Shown piece after piece: positions 45,786 through 54,019 of a stretch of 64,000 nt of DNA. Source of the stretch: Roseiarcus sp963794655 (GTDB taxonomy: Bacteria; Pseudomonadota; Alphaproteobacteria; Rhizobiales; Beijerinckiaceae); assembly GCA_963794655.1 (NCBI GenBank), contig CAWCEV010000008.1, forward strand, positions 682,001-746,000, read 5' to 3'. The position numbers were made by a program, and so were the translations under genes. Every line of letters starts with the position of its first letter. Position 1 is the first letter of the stretch. The notes under the pieces were generated by a model. The model was given only the letters and a program-made list of their open reading frames with translations. It ran no database searches and was not told where the DNA came from.

Positions 45786-46618
45786 AACTTCTTATACGCC
45801 GGGTGCCAGGGCAGGCAGACGCGCTCCAGAAAGCGAGCGACGAAGTCGGCGAATTTGCCAAGCAGCGCATAAATGAGGATCGAAAGCACGACGACGTCGG
45901 TCATCATGAATTCGCGCGCCTGCATCGCCATGTAGCCGATTCCCGACTGCGCAGCGATCGTTTCGGCGACGATCAACGTCAGCCACATGACGCCAAGCGC
46001 ATAGCGAAGCCCGACGAAGATCGAAGGCAAGGCGCCCGGCAGAATCACGCGCCGGAACAATGCGCCGTTGCTCATGCCGTAGCTCCTGGCCATTTCGATC
46101 AACTGCGGATCGACCGAGCGTACGCCGTGCAGGGTGTTGACGTAGAGGGGAAAAAACACACCGAGGGCGACAAGGAACAATTTCGCGCCCTCGTCGATGC
46201 CGAACCAGACAATGACCAGCGGGATCAGCGCCAAATGCGGCACGTTGCGGATCATCTGCAGCGTCGAATCGGTGAGGTTCTCGCTGAGCTTCGACAGACC
46301 GTTGGCGAGGCCGAGCGCCAGCCCGATCCCGCCTCCAACAACGAGCCCGGCAATCGCTCGCAGGGCACTGATTTCGATGTTGGCGGCCAATTCGCCCGAT
46401 CGCGTGAGGCGCCAACCAGCGGCGAGAACCGAGGTTGGCGCGGGCAGGAGCGTGTCGGAGATCAGGCCGAAGCCCGACGCGCCCTGCCACAGCGCGACAA
46501 CGAGCGCGGGGACGAGCCACTTCGAAGCGCCGCTTGCGACGGCGGCGACGGCGCGCCGCGAGCGTGCGCCCGCGGCGTCCGTGGATGAATCGAAATCGAC
46601 GCTGGCGACCCGCGTCAT
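45782..46618 (-). CDS. ssuC: aliphatic sulfonate ABC transporter permease
   Basis: 278 residues from MTRVASVDFDSSTDAAGARS (ATG 46616-46618; the open frame upstream has no membrane or conserved features). SsuC landmarks: WLVPALVVALWQGASGFGLI, FPLYVNTLHGVRSVDPQLIE, MARSYGMSNGALFRRVILPG, ETIAAQSGIGYMAMQAREFM. About six membrane helices. Confidence 0.93.
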   Translation of the reverse strand: MTRVASVDFDSSTDAAGARSRRAVAAVASGASKWLVPALVVALWQGASGFGLISDTLLPAPTSVLAAGWRLTRSGELAANIEISALRAIAGLVVGGGIGLALGLANGLSKLSENLTDSTLQMIRNVPHLALIPLVIVWFGIDEGAKLFLVALGVFFPLYVNTLHGVRSVDPQLIEMARSYGMSNGALFRRVILPGALPSIFVGLRYALGVMWLTLIVAETIAAQSGIGYMAMQAREFMMTDVVVLSILIYALLGKFADFVARFLERVCLPWHPAYKKL

Positions 46619-46709
46619 TTTCAGCGTCCTCGCTGGCGATGGTTGAGATGGGCGCGGCGCGCAAATCTGTTTGACACTCGCCCCACGGCGGCTTCTCCGC
46701 GCGATGGAC

Positions 46710-47657
46710 TCAGGAGCTTGACTTTCCATTCCAGACAATGTCGCGCACGTTGACGTGCGCGGGGATCAGACCCAGCCGCTCGAACCGGTCGGCGACAGAT
46801 TGTTGCTCGGCGATGACCTTGTCGTCGATCGCCGCGAAGGTGAATTCGGCGCGATCGACAGATCGCCTCTGCGCGGCGATCTCGACTCCGCTCGCCTCGG
46901 AGAACAGCGCGGCCGCCTCGTCGCGATGCGCGCCGGCCCACGCCGTGGCCGCCGCGATCTCTTCGTTGATTGCAGCGACGACATCACCATGCAGAGCAAG
47001 GAAGTCGCGATTGGCGAGGAAGAAACTGTTCTGCGCCGTCTCTTTCGGGTCGATCGGCAGGGCGCGCGCATTCTGCTTCAATTCGGCAATGGCGTAGAAC
47101 GGGTCCCAGATCGACCAGGCGTCGATCGATCCGCGCGCGAAGGCGGAAGCCGCGTCCGCCGGGGCTAGGTAAACGGGTGTGATGTCGCCCCAGGCGATAC
47201 TCGCGTTTTCGAGCGCGGTCACCAACAGGTCGTGGGCGCTGGAGCCCTTCGCCACTCCGACCTTCTTGCCCTTGAGGTCCGAGAGCGTCTTCATCGGCGA
47301 TGCGTCCGGAACAACGATCGCCTGCCCGTATCCTCGAGCGGGAATGACACCGACATAGCGAATGTTCGCCCGAGCGGCCTGGGCGAAGATCGGCGGCGTG
47401 TCGCCCGTATAGCCGTAATCGACGCCGCCCGGGTTCAGCGCCTCGAGGAGGGGCGGACCGGACGGAAATTCGACCCATCGAACGGTAAGGCCGCGGGACT
47501 CGAAACGCTTCTCGAGCTGCTTGCGCGCCTTGACGACCAAAAGGACCCCGGTCTTCTGGTAGCCGACCCGCAATTCCTTCAACGTGTCGGCAAAGGCGAG
47601 CCGCAGCGCGGAAAGGTTGAGAGCAGCCGAAAAGAGCAAGAAGGATCTGCGGTTCAT
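46710..47657 (-). CDS. ssuA: aliphatic sulfonate ABC substrate-binding protein
   Basis: 315 residues. Signal peptide RRSFLLFSAALNLSALRLAF, then the SsuA fold: LRVGYQKTGVLLVVKARKQL, VDYGYTGDTPPIFAQAARAN, VGVAKGSSAHDLLVTALENA, AWSIWDPFYAIAEL. First gene of the minus-strand ssuACB unit, with motif D immediately upstream (47687-47717). Confidence 0.94.
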   Translation of the reverse strand: MNRRSFLLFSAALNLSALRLAFADTLKELRVGYQKTGVLLVVKARKQLEKRFESRGLTVRWVEFPSGPPLLEALNPGGVDYGYTGDTPPIFAQAARANIRYVGVIPARGYGQAIVVPDASPMKTLSDLKGKKVGVAKGSSAHDLLVTALENASIAWGDITPVYLAPADAASAFARGSIDAWSIWDPFYAIAELKQNARALPIDPKETAQNSFFLANRDFLALHGDVVAAINEEIAAATAWAGAHRDEAAALFSEASGVEIAAQRRSVDRAEFTFAAIDDKVIAEQQSVADRFERLGLIPAHVNVRDIVWNGKSSS

Positions 47658-47686
47658 GCGTGCGCCTTCATGGCCATAGAGGCGGC

Positions 47687-47717
47687 AAAAATATAAACTC
47701 TACATAATTAGTCAACT
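47687..47717 (-). promoter_or_regulatory. shared sulfur-regulon motif D, upstream of ssuA
   Basis: On the minus strand AGTTGACTAATTATGTAGAG contains the dyad CTA-N6-TAG (47700-47711). TTGACT and TATTTT 16 bp apart could be -35 and -10, so an operator overlapping the promoter is likely. 22 of 30 positions match motif E. The rest of the gene-free stretch 47718-47928 shows nothing else recognisable. Confidence 0.55.
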
Positions 47718-47928
47718 TTATTGAGGCTGCTTTCTCTTCGTGGCGTCGCGACGCCGCGCCGGGACGGCGCCCGAGACGTCGCCTGGAGCAGCGGGGCGCC
47801 AGCTCGATGGTCGGCCAACCTCAACGCCATCGGCGGTTCCGCCCTCGACGAGCCGACGCAGTGAGGCGACACGCTCGGCGTCTGAGGCCGCCGTCATGGC
47901 GGGGAAGTGGGTTTTTTAAACCATTCCC

Positions 47929-48378
47929 TCAAATGTCGTACATATCCGCGAGCTGGAGCGGCTCTTTCAACGCACGCATTTCCGCGAGCATGTAGTTGTC
48001 GAGGACATGCGCGACAGCGTTGCGCGCCTCAACCATCACGAGACGGACCGCGCATTTCCTCAAATCTCCGCAGTCGTCGCAAGCGCGATAGCCGGTGACC
48101 GAAGCGCACCCGATCGGCGCCAGAGGGCCGTCGAGAACGCGCACGATATTGCCGACGCTGATCTCATCGGCGGGCCGAGCAAGGGCATAGCCGCCCCGCT
48201 TGCCATGTTTGGAATAGACGAGCCCGGCGCGCCGCAATTCGGTCAGTATCTGATCGAGAAACCCCTTCGAAATGTTGTTCGCCTGAGCGATGTCGGCGAC
48301 TTGCGCGAGTGCGTCCGGTTCGAGCCCGGCCAGATGCACCATGGCCTTGAGGCCATATTTTCCCTTTTTTGTCAGCAC
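47929..48378 (-). CDS. Rrf2-family transcriptional regulator
   Basis: 149 residues from a GTG start (48376-48378) with GAGGGC 7 nt upstream, giving the usual Rrf2 beginning (V/M)LTKKGKYGLKAMVHLAGLE. Winged helix with AQANNISKGFLDQILTELRR and KHGKRGGYALARPADEI. Four Cys follow: GCASVTGYRACDDCGDLRKC, spaced C-x8-C-x2-C-x5-C, which could bind an Fe-S cluster or another cofactor. Rrf2 members include the sulfur regulator CymR and the Fe-S sensor IscR. Divergent from the serine acetyltransferase gene. Best candidate to bind motifs A-F. Confidence 0.88.
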   Translation of the reverse strand: MLTKKGKYGLKAMVHLAGLEPDALAQVADIAQANNISKGFLDQILTELRRAGLVYSKHGKRGGYALARPADEISVGNIVRVLDGPLAPIGCASVTGYRACDDCGDLRKCAVRLVMVEARNAVAHVLDNYMLAEMRALKEPLQLADMYDI

Positions 48379-48621
48379 GTCATGCCCTCGAGGTTCGGTC
48401 CGGTGTTTCAGAAGTCCGCTCCGCCATCTGGTGTTGGAGCAGAAACCGGTCTCCGCGGCAAAAGTCCAGCGATTAAACTCCATTAGCTTTTGCATACTCG
48501 ACCTCCTCGTGGCCCTTGCCTTCGAGCATTTCGTCTAGTACGTTGATGGAGTTAATTATCAATTGGGCCGCTTTATGCGATGCTGGTTCGAATGGCTGTT
48601 CGACGCAGAGGGCCTCGCGGC

Positions 48622-49566
48622 ATGACCGCGGTCCGCGAGCCCCGACGGGAGGCGCGCCACGATCTTGAGTTTGTCGACATTGTCGCCCAGCTTCGCGGCC
48701 TTAGAACCGCCTCTCAGAAGCGCCGCTATCGCGGCGCCCCGCCGCCGCTGCCATCGCGTGAAATTATCATCGACCTGGTGGACGGTATCGCAGCGGCCCT
48801 CTATCCGCGCCATTTCGGCCCGGCGGATCTCTTTGCCAAGGATGTCGACGCCTTCATCGTTCGGACGCTCGATTCGGCCTTGCGTGCCTTGGAGCGCCAG
48901 ATCGAACTCGAACTGGCGCTTGCCAGGGAGTGGATGGGCGACAATCGGATCGACGCCCCGTTGCGCGCCCCCGAATTGGTGAAGGAATTCGCCGCCGCCC
49001 TTCCCCAGGTGCGGGCGCTGCTCGACACCGACGTACGGGCGGCGCTCGAGGGAGACCCATCCGCCAGGAGCATCGACGAGATTGTCTTCTGCTTTCCGGG
49101 CTTCGCCGCGATCATCCGCCATCGGCTGGCGCACCAGCTTTATAAGCTCGGCGTCGCGATGATCGCGCGCATCATCGCCGAACACGCCCACTCGGAAACG
49201 GGCATCGATATCCACCCCGGCGCCGAGATCGGCGAAGGCTTCTTCATCGACCACGGAACCGGGGTCGTCGTTGGCGAGACCGCCGTTATCGGCCGAAACG
49301 TTCGCCTCTACCAAATGGTCACGCTCGGGGCGAAGCGGTTCGAGGCCGACGACAACGGAACTCTGCGCAAGAACTACCCGCGGCACCCGATCGTCGAGGA
49401 CGACGTGGTCATCTACGCCGGCGCGACGGTTCTTGGGCGCGTCACCATCGGCCGGGGCTCGTCGATCGGCGGCAATGTGTGGCTCACGCGCGATGCGCCG
49501 CCCGGAAGCAACATCACGCAGGCCAAAGCACGCAACGAATTGTTCGACGATGGCGGAGGAATTTGA
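48622..49566 (+). CDS. cysE: serine O-acetyltransferase, SrpH/EpsC type
   Basis: 314 residues from MTAVREPRREARHD (ATG 48622, AGAGGG 9 nt upstream; upstream ATGs at 48580 and 48592 lack a ribosome-binding site). N-terminal helical domain, then left-handed beta-helix hexapeptide repeats: THxGIDIHPGAEIGEGFFIDHG (here TGIDIHPGAEIGEGFFID), GVVVGETAVIGRNVRLYQMV, RHPIVEDDVVIYAGATVLGR. Makes O-acetylserine for cysteine synthesis. In cyanobacteria the SrpH gene is linked to the SrpI encapsulin, as here. Confidence 0.93.
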   Translation: MTAVREPRREARHDLEFVDIVAQLRGLRTASQKRRYRGAPPPLPSREIIIDLVDGIAAALYPRHFGPADLFAKDVDAFIVRTLDSALRALERQIELELALAREWMGDNRIDAPLRAPELVKEFAAALPQVRALLDTDVRAALEGDPSARSIDEIVFCFPGFAAIIRHRLAHQLYKLGVAMIARIIAEHAHSETGIDIHPGAEIGEGFFIDHGTGVVVGETAVIGRNVRLYQMVTLGAKRFEADDNGTLRKNYPRHPIVEDDVVIYAGATVLGRVTIGRGSSIGGNVWLTRDAPPGSNITQAKARNELFDDGGGI

Positions 49567-49568
49567 TC

Positions 49569-49751
49569 ATGACTTGGCGATCTCCGGTTCAAAACCTGTG
49601 GAGCGCTGCGCGAACCAACCTTGCGCGCCTCAATCGCCTGCTCGCCGAGACCGGCAATCTGGATGACATGATTTTCGATATCCGGGATCCGAAAGACAGA
49701 TCGCGCTCGAACGATCGCGAGCGGCGCGCGATCGACCCGCGAAAACCATGA
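49569..49751 (+). CDS. small hypothetical protein after cysE
   Basis: 60 residues (MTWRSPVQNLWSAARTNLAR...), starting 2 bp after the cysE stop. It has an amphipathic helix (LWSAARTNLARLNRLLAETG) and a charged tail. No family recognised. Tight coupling to cysE suggests cotranslation. Confidence 0.5.
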   Translation: MTWRSPVQNLWSAARTNLARLNRLLAETGNLDDMIFDIRDPKDRSRSNDRERRAIDPRKP

Positions 49752-49844
49752 ACGCGAATTAGAGTCAGACCCGCTCGAAACGGGCGCCTCGGGCTTCTTT
49801 AGTGGCGGGCTCGGTCGACTGGTTGTTGCTCTCGCGAGCGAAGA

Positions 49845-50834
49845 TCAGCGGTCGTCGGGCGCGAACTCGACGGACGGCGCCGCCGGGACCGCGGCCAACG
49901 CCGCGTAGAGCGCCATGCCAGCGGCCATGCATGCGACGAACAGCGCCGCGCGGGCGTCGAGAAAGCCGATGTCGACAATCGCCGGACCAGGGCAGAGCCC
50001 GACCAGACCCGAGCCGACGCCGAAGAGGAGGGACCCGCCAACGAGCCGGGCGTCGATCGCCTTCGCGGTTGGCATCTGGAAGGGCTCGCCCGAAAGCGTT
50101 TTATGACGATGGAGCGGGGCGGACCATTCGCGGCTGAAGCCGAAACCCTTTCGCGCGATCAGATCAACGATGGGCCAGTAGATCAGATAGGCCTCGACGA
50201 TCGCGGCGACGCCTCGCAGGAGCAAAGACGATGCCAGGCTGAGCTTTCCCGCCGCGGTCACCGCAATAAAGGCGCCGGGAATGACGATAGCGACCTTGAT
50301 GTAAAGTTCCGGCCGGATCGCGGCTCGGAGCCATTCGGCGAAACGCGGGGAAGAATTCGCGATCGCAAGGCCGGCAAGAAGCGCGACAATGAAGCCGCCT
50401 TCGCTCGTGAGCCTCAGCGACCATGAGAGGCCATACTTGGCCTGGTCGGCCGGCGTGACCGCGGCGAGGCGCGCCCAGCCGCCGATGAACCAGCTCGCAT
50501 AGGCGATTGCGAAGACGACGGTGAAGGCGATCGCGAATCGCCGGACGTCCTCGCCGAGCGCATAGGCGCCGGCCGACAGGACGATGAGCAGCACGAGATA
50601 GGTGAGCAGAAGCGAGACGGCACCGCTCAACCCCGCGAACGCCTTCGAAACCGGCGCGAGCGCGGAGCCAGGATCGGTCCAGACGGATGTCGAGACGATC
50701 CAGCCAAGCGCATCGACGCCGGCAAGAGACGGCAGCGCCAACGCGAATACGCCGAGCCCGATCGCGACCGCGAGCTAGTCCTCGCTGATTCGTCCCCGCT
50801 CCGCGGCTTCGATGGATAGCGTCGCTTGGGACAT
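49845..50834 (-). pseudogene. chimeric YeiH-type exporter / YeeE-YedE membrane gene with amber codon
   Basis: From ATG 50832-50834 the frame reads MSQATLSIEAAERGRISED, then TAG at 50775-50777 where YeiH relatives usually have Trp (EDW), then LAVAIGLGVFALALPSLAGV in the same frame. Residues to about FSREWSAPL follow the N-terminal half of the YeiH/putative sulfate exporter family. After a short hinge (HKTLSGEPFQ) the end is a YeeE/YedE sulfur-transport half: IDARLVGGSLLFGVGSGLVG, LCPGPAIVDIG. Thus two membrane-protein halves are fused and the start is interrupted. Translation might begin at TTG 50741. Confidence 0.75.
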
Positions 50835-50868
50835 CGCCCCTAACTTTTTCCACAGCTTCCAGCTTGTC

Positions 50869-50898
50869 TTAATATAACGTCTATCATATTAGTCAACT
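50869..50898 (-). promoter_or_regulatory. shared sulfur-regulon motif E, upstream of encapsulin and YeiH/YedE
   Basis: On minus: AGTTGACTAATATGATAGAC (50879-50898), dyad CTA-N6-TAG at 50881-50892, with TTGACT and TATTAA 16 bp apart as possible promoter elements reading toward the YeiH/YedE gene. The plus-strand encapsulin gene starts 90 bp on the other side, so the site may control both. Confidence 0.55.
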
Positions 50899-50988
50899 AA
50901 TCGCCGCCACTGCTGTCGCAGTGCATCAAAACTTGAAGCGGCAGCGACCAGATGACAAAGTCAATTACAAACCAACTGGGGTCGGGAC

Positions 50989-51945
50989 ATGGCTGACGAG
51001 GTCGAACGCAGAACACTCAGCGAGGGGGCGGCCCGCCAACTTGCAAACGCCACCAAGACACACGCGCAGTGGGGCGGCATCACGCCCCGTTGGCTGGTCA
51101 ATTTCCTCAGCTGGACCCCGGTTGAAGCCGGCATCTTCCGGCTGAATCGGGTGAAGGAACAGGGCGACGGCGCGGAGGACGTCGAATGCAGCCCGCCACG
51201 AGACAGCAACCCCGACCTGCCCGAGACATTCGTCGATTACGTTGATAATCCCCGCGAGTATTTCCTTAAGGCGGTGACGACGGTGCTCGACGTGCAGACC
51301 CGTGTCTCCGATCTCTATAGCCAGCCGTTCGATCAGGTTCAGGAACAACTGCGCCTGCTGATCGAGAAGGTGAAGGAGCGGCAGGAAGGCGAACTCATCA
51401 ATAACGGTGAATATGGCCTGCTCGCCAGCGCTGCGCCCTCGCAGCGCATCCGAACCCGAAAGGGACCGCCGACCCCCGACGACCTCGATGAACTCTTGAC
51501 CAAGGTCTGGAAGGAGCCGGGGTTCTTCCTCGCCCATCCGCGCGCGATCGCGGCCTTCGGGCGTGAGTGCACCCGCCGCGGCGTGCCCCCGCCGACCGTG
51601 ACGCTGTTCGGAACGCCCTTCGTCACCTGGCGTGGCGTGCCGCTCGTGCCGTCAGACAAGGTCAAGATCGAACACGGTAAGAAGAAAGGCTCAGAGACGA
51701 GCAAGATTCTCCTGATCCGCACGGGCGAAAAGAAGCAGGGCGTGGTCGGACTGTTTCAGCCGGGCGTTCCGGGCGAAGTGGCGCCGAGCCTTTCCGTGCG
51801 TTTCATGGGCATCGACCGCAAGGCGATCGCTTCCTACCTAATCTCCCTCTACTGCTCTCTGGCCGTGCTGACCGAGGATGCGCTCGCCGTGCTCGACGAC
51901 GTCGAGATCGGCAGCTATCCCGAATATACCCATGCCTACGCCTGA
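50989..51945 (+). CDS. srpI: Family 2A encapsulin shell protein (SrpI type)
   Basis: 318 residues with the HK97-fold signature of Family 2A encapsulins: LSEGAARQLANATKTHAQWG, TPRWLVNFLSWTPVEAGIFR at the N-terminal arm, DYVDNPREYFLKAVTTVLDV, PGFFLAHPRAIAAFGRECTR, FVTWRGVPLVPSDKV, IASYLISLYCSLAVLTEDAL and the conserved C-terminal IGSYPEYTHAYA. Sixty such subunits are expected to form a ~25-nm T=1 shell. The end overlaps the next gene by 14 nt. In Synechococcus elongatus the homologous shell packages a cysteine desulfurase and is induced by sulfate starvation; the same cargo gene follows here. Confidence 0.95.
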   Translation: MADEVERRTLSEGAARQLANATKTHAQWGGITPRWLVNFLSWTPVEAGIFRLNRVKEQGDGAEDVECSPPRDSNPDLPETFVDYVDNPREYFLKAVTTVLDVQTRVSDLYSQPFDQVQEQLRLLIEKVKERQEGELINNGEYGLLASAAPSQRIRTRKGPPTPDDLDELLTKVWKEPGFFLAHPRAIAAFGRECTRRGVPPPTVTLFGTPFVTWRGVPLVPSDKVKIEHGKKKGSETSKILLIRTGEKKQGVVGLFQPGVPGEVAPSLSVRFMGIDRKAIASYLISLYCSLAVLTEDALAVLDDVEIGSYPEYTHAYA

Positions 51946-53896
51946 CCTCACCGGCGCGGGCGTCTCCGCGCCTGACGTTGAGTCTGAGAGGGCGGGCGCC
52001 TTCGTCCCCGACGAGGGCGCGATCGAACGGCTAGCCAACGCATTCTTCAAGGGCGTGACCGGCGGAGCGCCGATGGGCGCGCCGGTGCTCCCGGCCTCGC
52101 CGCCTGCGCCGTGGTCTGCGCCCGCTCAGCCTTCCGCTCCCGTCTATGCGAGCGCGGTTCCGGTCCAGCCTCCCTTCGGCGCGCCGGACATCCCAACCAA
52201 CGGATTCCCGTCGTCGATTCCGTTTCGCTCGTTTGGCGGCGCTTCCGCCGGTTCAGCCTCGCCTTTCGCCTTCGCCCAGTCGCGAGCGATCGCCCCGGCG
52301 GCGACCCAGACCGCGATCGCCGCGCCGCGCGTCGATCCGCTGCAGACGGCGACGGGATCGGCCCCTCTGCAGGACACGACGGGGCCGCATAGCATCGACG
52401 CTGTCGCAAATCCGATCGAGCCCTCGCCCTTCTCAGCGCCGATCGATTTCAGCCTCGCGCTCCGGGCGCTCGATTTCGCGGCCCCATCGAAGACGGCCGC
52501 CGCACCTTCTGCGGGAAGTCATGTTCCGGCTGCTGCGTTGCTGCCGGAGAGCGCGTCCCGAACGAGCGATCCGCAAAGCGCGCTTGCGATGCCCTCGGGC
52601 GTCGCGGCCGGCGCCCCCTCGCCTGCGATCGCACCAGTTTTTGCCGACGCGCGCACCCGGCCGCAGGCCTTCGACGCCGCCTCGATCCGCAACGATTTTC
52701 CAATCCTGCAGGAAAGAGTTCATGGCCGCCGGCTGATATGGCTTGACAACGGCGCGACCACGCAAAAGCCGCAGGCGGTGATCGACCGGCTCGCGAACTT
52801 CTATTCACACGAGAATTCGAACGTTCATCGCGGCGCGCATACGCTCGCCGCGCGCGCGACCGACGCCTACGAGGCCGCGCGGGACAAGGTGCGGCGCTTC
52901 ATCGGCGCTTCGTCCCCGCGCGAGATCGTGTTCGTGCGCGGCGCAACGGAAGGAATCAATCTCGTTGCGCAATCATGGGGCCGCCGCAACGTGAAGGCGG
53001 GCGACGAGATCGTCGTCACGTGGCTCGAACACCACGCCAACATTGTGCCCTGGCAGCAACTCTGTCTCGAGACGGGGGCGCGGCTGCGCGTCGCCCCGGT
53101 CGACGACAATGGCGACATCCTGCTCGACGAATACGAGAAGCTGCTCGGCCCCCGCACCCGTATCGTGGCGCTGCCGCAGGTCTCGAACGCGCTGGGCACG
53201 GTGACGCCGGCACGCGAGATGATCGCATCGGCCCATCGCCATGGCGCGCTGACCCTGGTAGACGGCGCGCAGTCGGTGTCGCATGGCCGCACCGACGTGC
53301 AGGCGCTCGATGCGGATTTCTTCGTGCTCTCGGGACACAAGATGTTCGCGCCGACGGGCATTGGCGCCGTCTACGGCAAGCAGGCCGTGCTCGAGACGAT
53401 GCCGCCCTGGCAGGGCGGCGGCAGCATGATCGCCGACGTGACGTTCGAAAGGACGATCTATCAGGTCCCTCCGGACCGTTTTGAGGCCGGCACCGGAAAC
53501 ATCGCCGATGCGGTGGGGCTCGGCGCGGCGATCGATTATCTCGACGCCGTCGGCATGGAGGCGATCGCCCGTCATGAGCACGAATTAATCGAGCAGACCG
53601 TCGCTGGCCTCGGCTCCATTCCCGGGTTGCGCCTCGTCGGCGCGCCTCGCGAGCGTGCCGGCGTTGTGTCTTTCGTCCTCGACGGCTGCCGTACCGAGGA
53701 CGTCGGTAAAGCCCTGGACCGCGAGGGCATCGCCGTGCGCGCCGGCCACCATTGCGCTCAGCCGATTCTGCGCCGCTTTGGGCTGGAGAGTTCGGTCAGG
53801 CCCTCGTTCGCGCTTTACAACACGGCGGAGGATGTCGAAGTCCTCATCGCCGCCGTTCGCCGGATCGCGCTCCGGGCGCAAGGCGGCTCGCGCTGA
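51932..53896 (+). CDS. encapsulin-cargo cysteine desulfurase (SufS type) with disordered N-terminus
   Basis: 654 residues from MPTPDLTGAGVSAPD (ATG 51932 inside the encapsulin gene). Residues ~1-250 are Ala/Pro/Ser-rich and predicted disordered, with short hydrophobic pieces (AIERLANAFF; DFSLALRALDFA) that could dock to the shell interior. Residues ~255-654 are a SufS-type desulfurase: WLDNGATTQKPQAVID, FVRGATEGINLVAQSWG, WLEHHANIVPW, PLP Lys470 (LSGHKMFAPTG) and catalytic Cys608 (RAGHHCAQPIL). It converts cysteine to alanine and enzyme-bound sulfane sulfur, which Family 2A shells are known to store as elemental sulfur. Confidence 0.94.
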   Translation: MPTPDLTGAGVSAPDVESERAGAFVPDEGAIERLANAFFKGVTGGAPMGAPVLPASPPAPWSAPAQPSAPVYASAVPVQPPFGAPDIPTNGFPSSIPFRSFGGASAGSASPFAFAQSRAIAPAATQTAIAAPRVDPLQTATGSAPLQDTTGPHSIDAVANPIEPSPFSAPIDFSLALRALDFAAPSKTAAAPSAGSHVPAAALLPESASRTSDPQSALAMPSGVAAGAPSPAIAPVFADARTRPQAFDAASIRNDFPILQERVHGRRLIWLDNGATTQKPQAVIDRLANFYSHENSNVHRGAHTLAARATDAYEAARDKVRRFIGASSPREIVFVRGATEGINLVAQSWGRRNVKAGDEIVVTWLEHHANIVPWQQLCLETGARLRVAPVDDNGDILLDEYEKLLGPRTRIVALPQVSNALGTVTPAREMIASAHRHGALTLVDGAQSVSHGRTDVQALDADFFVLSGHKMFAPTGIGAVYGKQAVLETMPPWQGGGSMIADVTFERTIYQVPPDRFEAGTGNIADAVGLGAAIDYLDAVGMEAIARHEHELIEQTVAGLGSIPGLRLVGAPRERAGVVSFVLDGCRTEDVGKALDREGIAVRAGHHCAQPILRRFGLESSVRPSFALYNTAEDVEVLIAAVRRIALRAQGGSR

Positions 53897-53988
53897 CCCG
53901 AGCAAGCCGCTGCAAATGGGACGCGGCCGCGTCGCGGGGCTTCTGTCCTAAACTCGGAGGTGCGGCGCAATGGCTTGCGGTGGACATG

Positions 53989-54014
53989 AGTTGAGTAAAT
54001 TGATAGATTCAATG
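53989..54014 (+). promoter_or_regulatory. shared sulfur-regulon motif F, upstream of flavin reductase
   Basis: AGTTGAGTAAATTGATAGAT (53989-54008) matches 16 of 20 positions of motif E; GTA-N6-TAG at 53995-54006. Orientation plus, directly before the flavin reductase gene. If it includes the promoter, translation more likely begins at ATG 54044 than 54020. Confidence 0.5.
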
Positions 54015-54019
54015 TAATC

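Noticed and set aside
48530..48570. A seventh copy of the shared motif between the Rrf2 and serine acetyltransferase genes
   Set aside because: The AT-rich sequence there lacks the YTA-N6-TAG core and matches the consensus poorly in both orientations.
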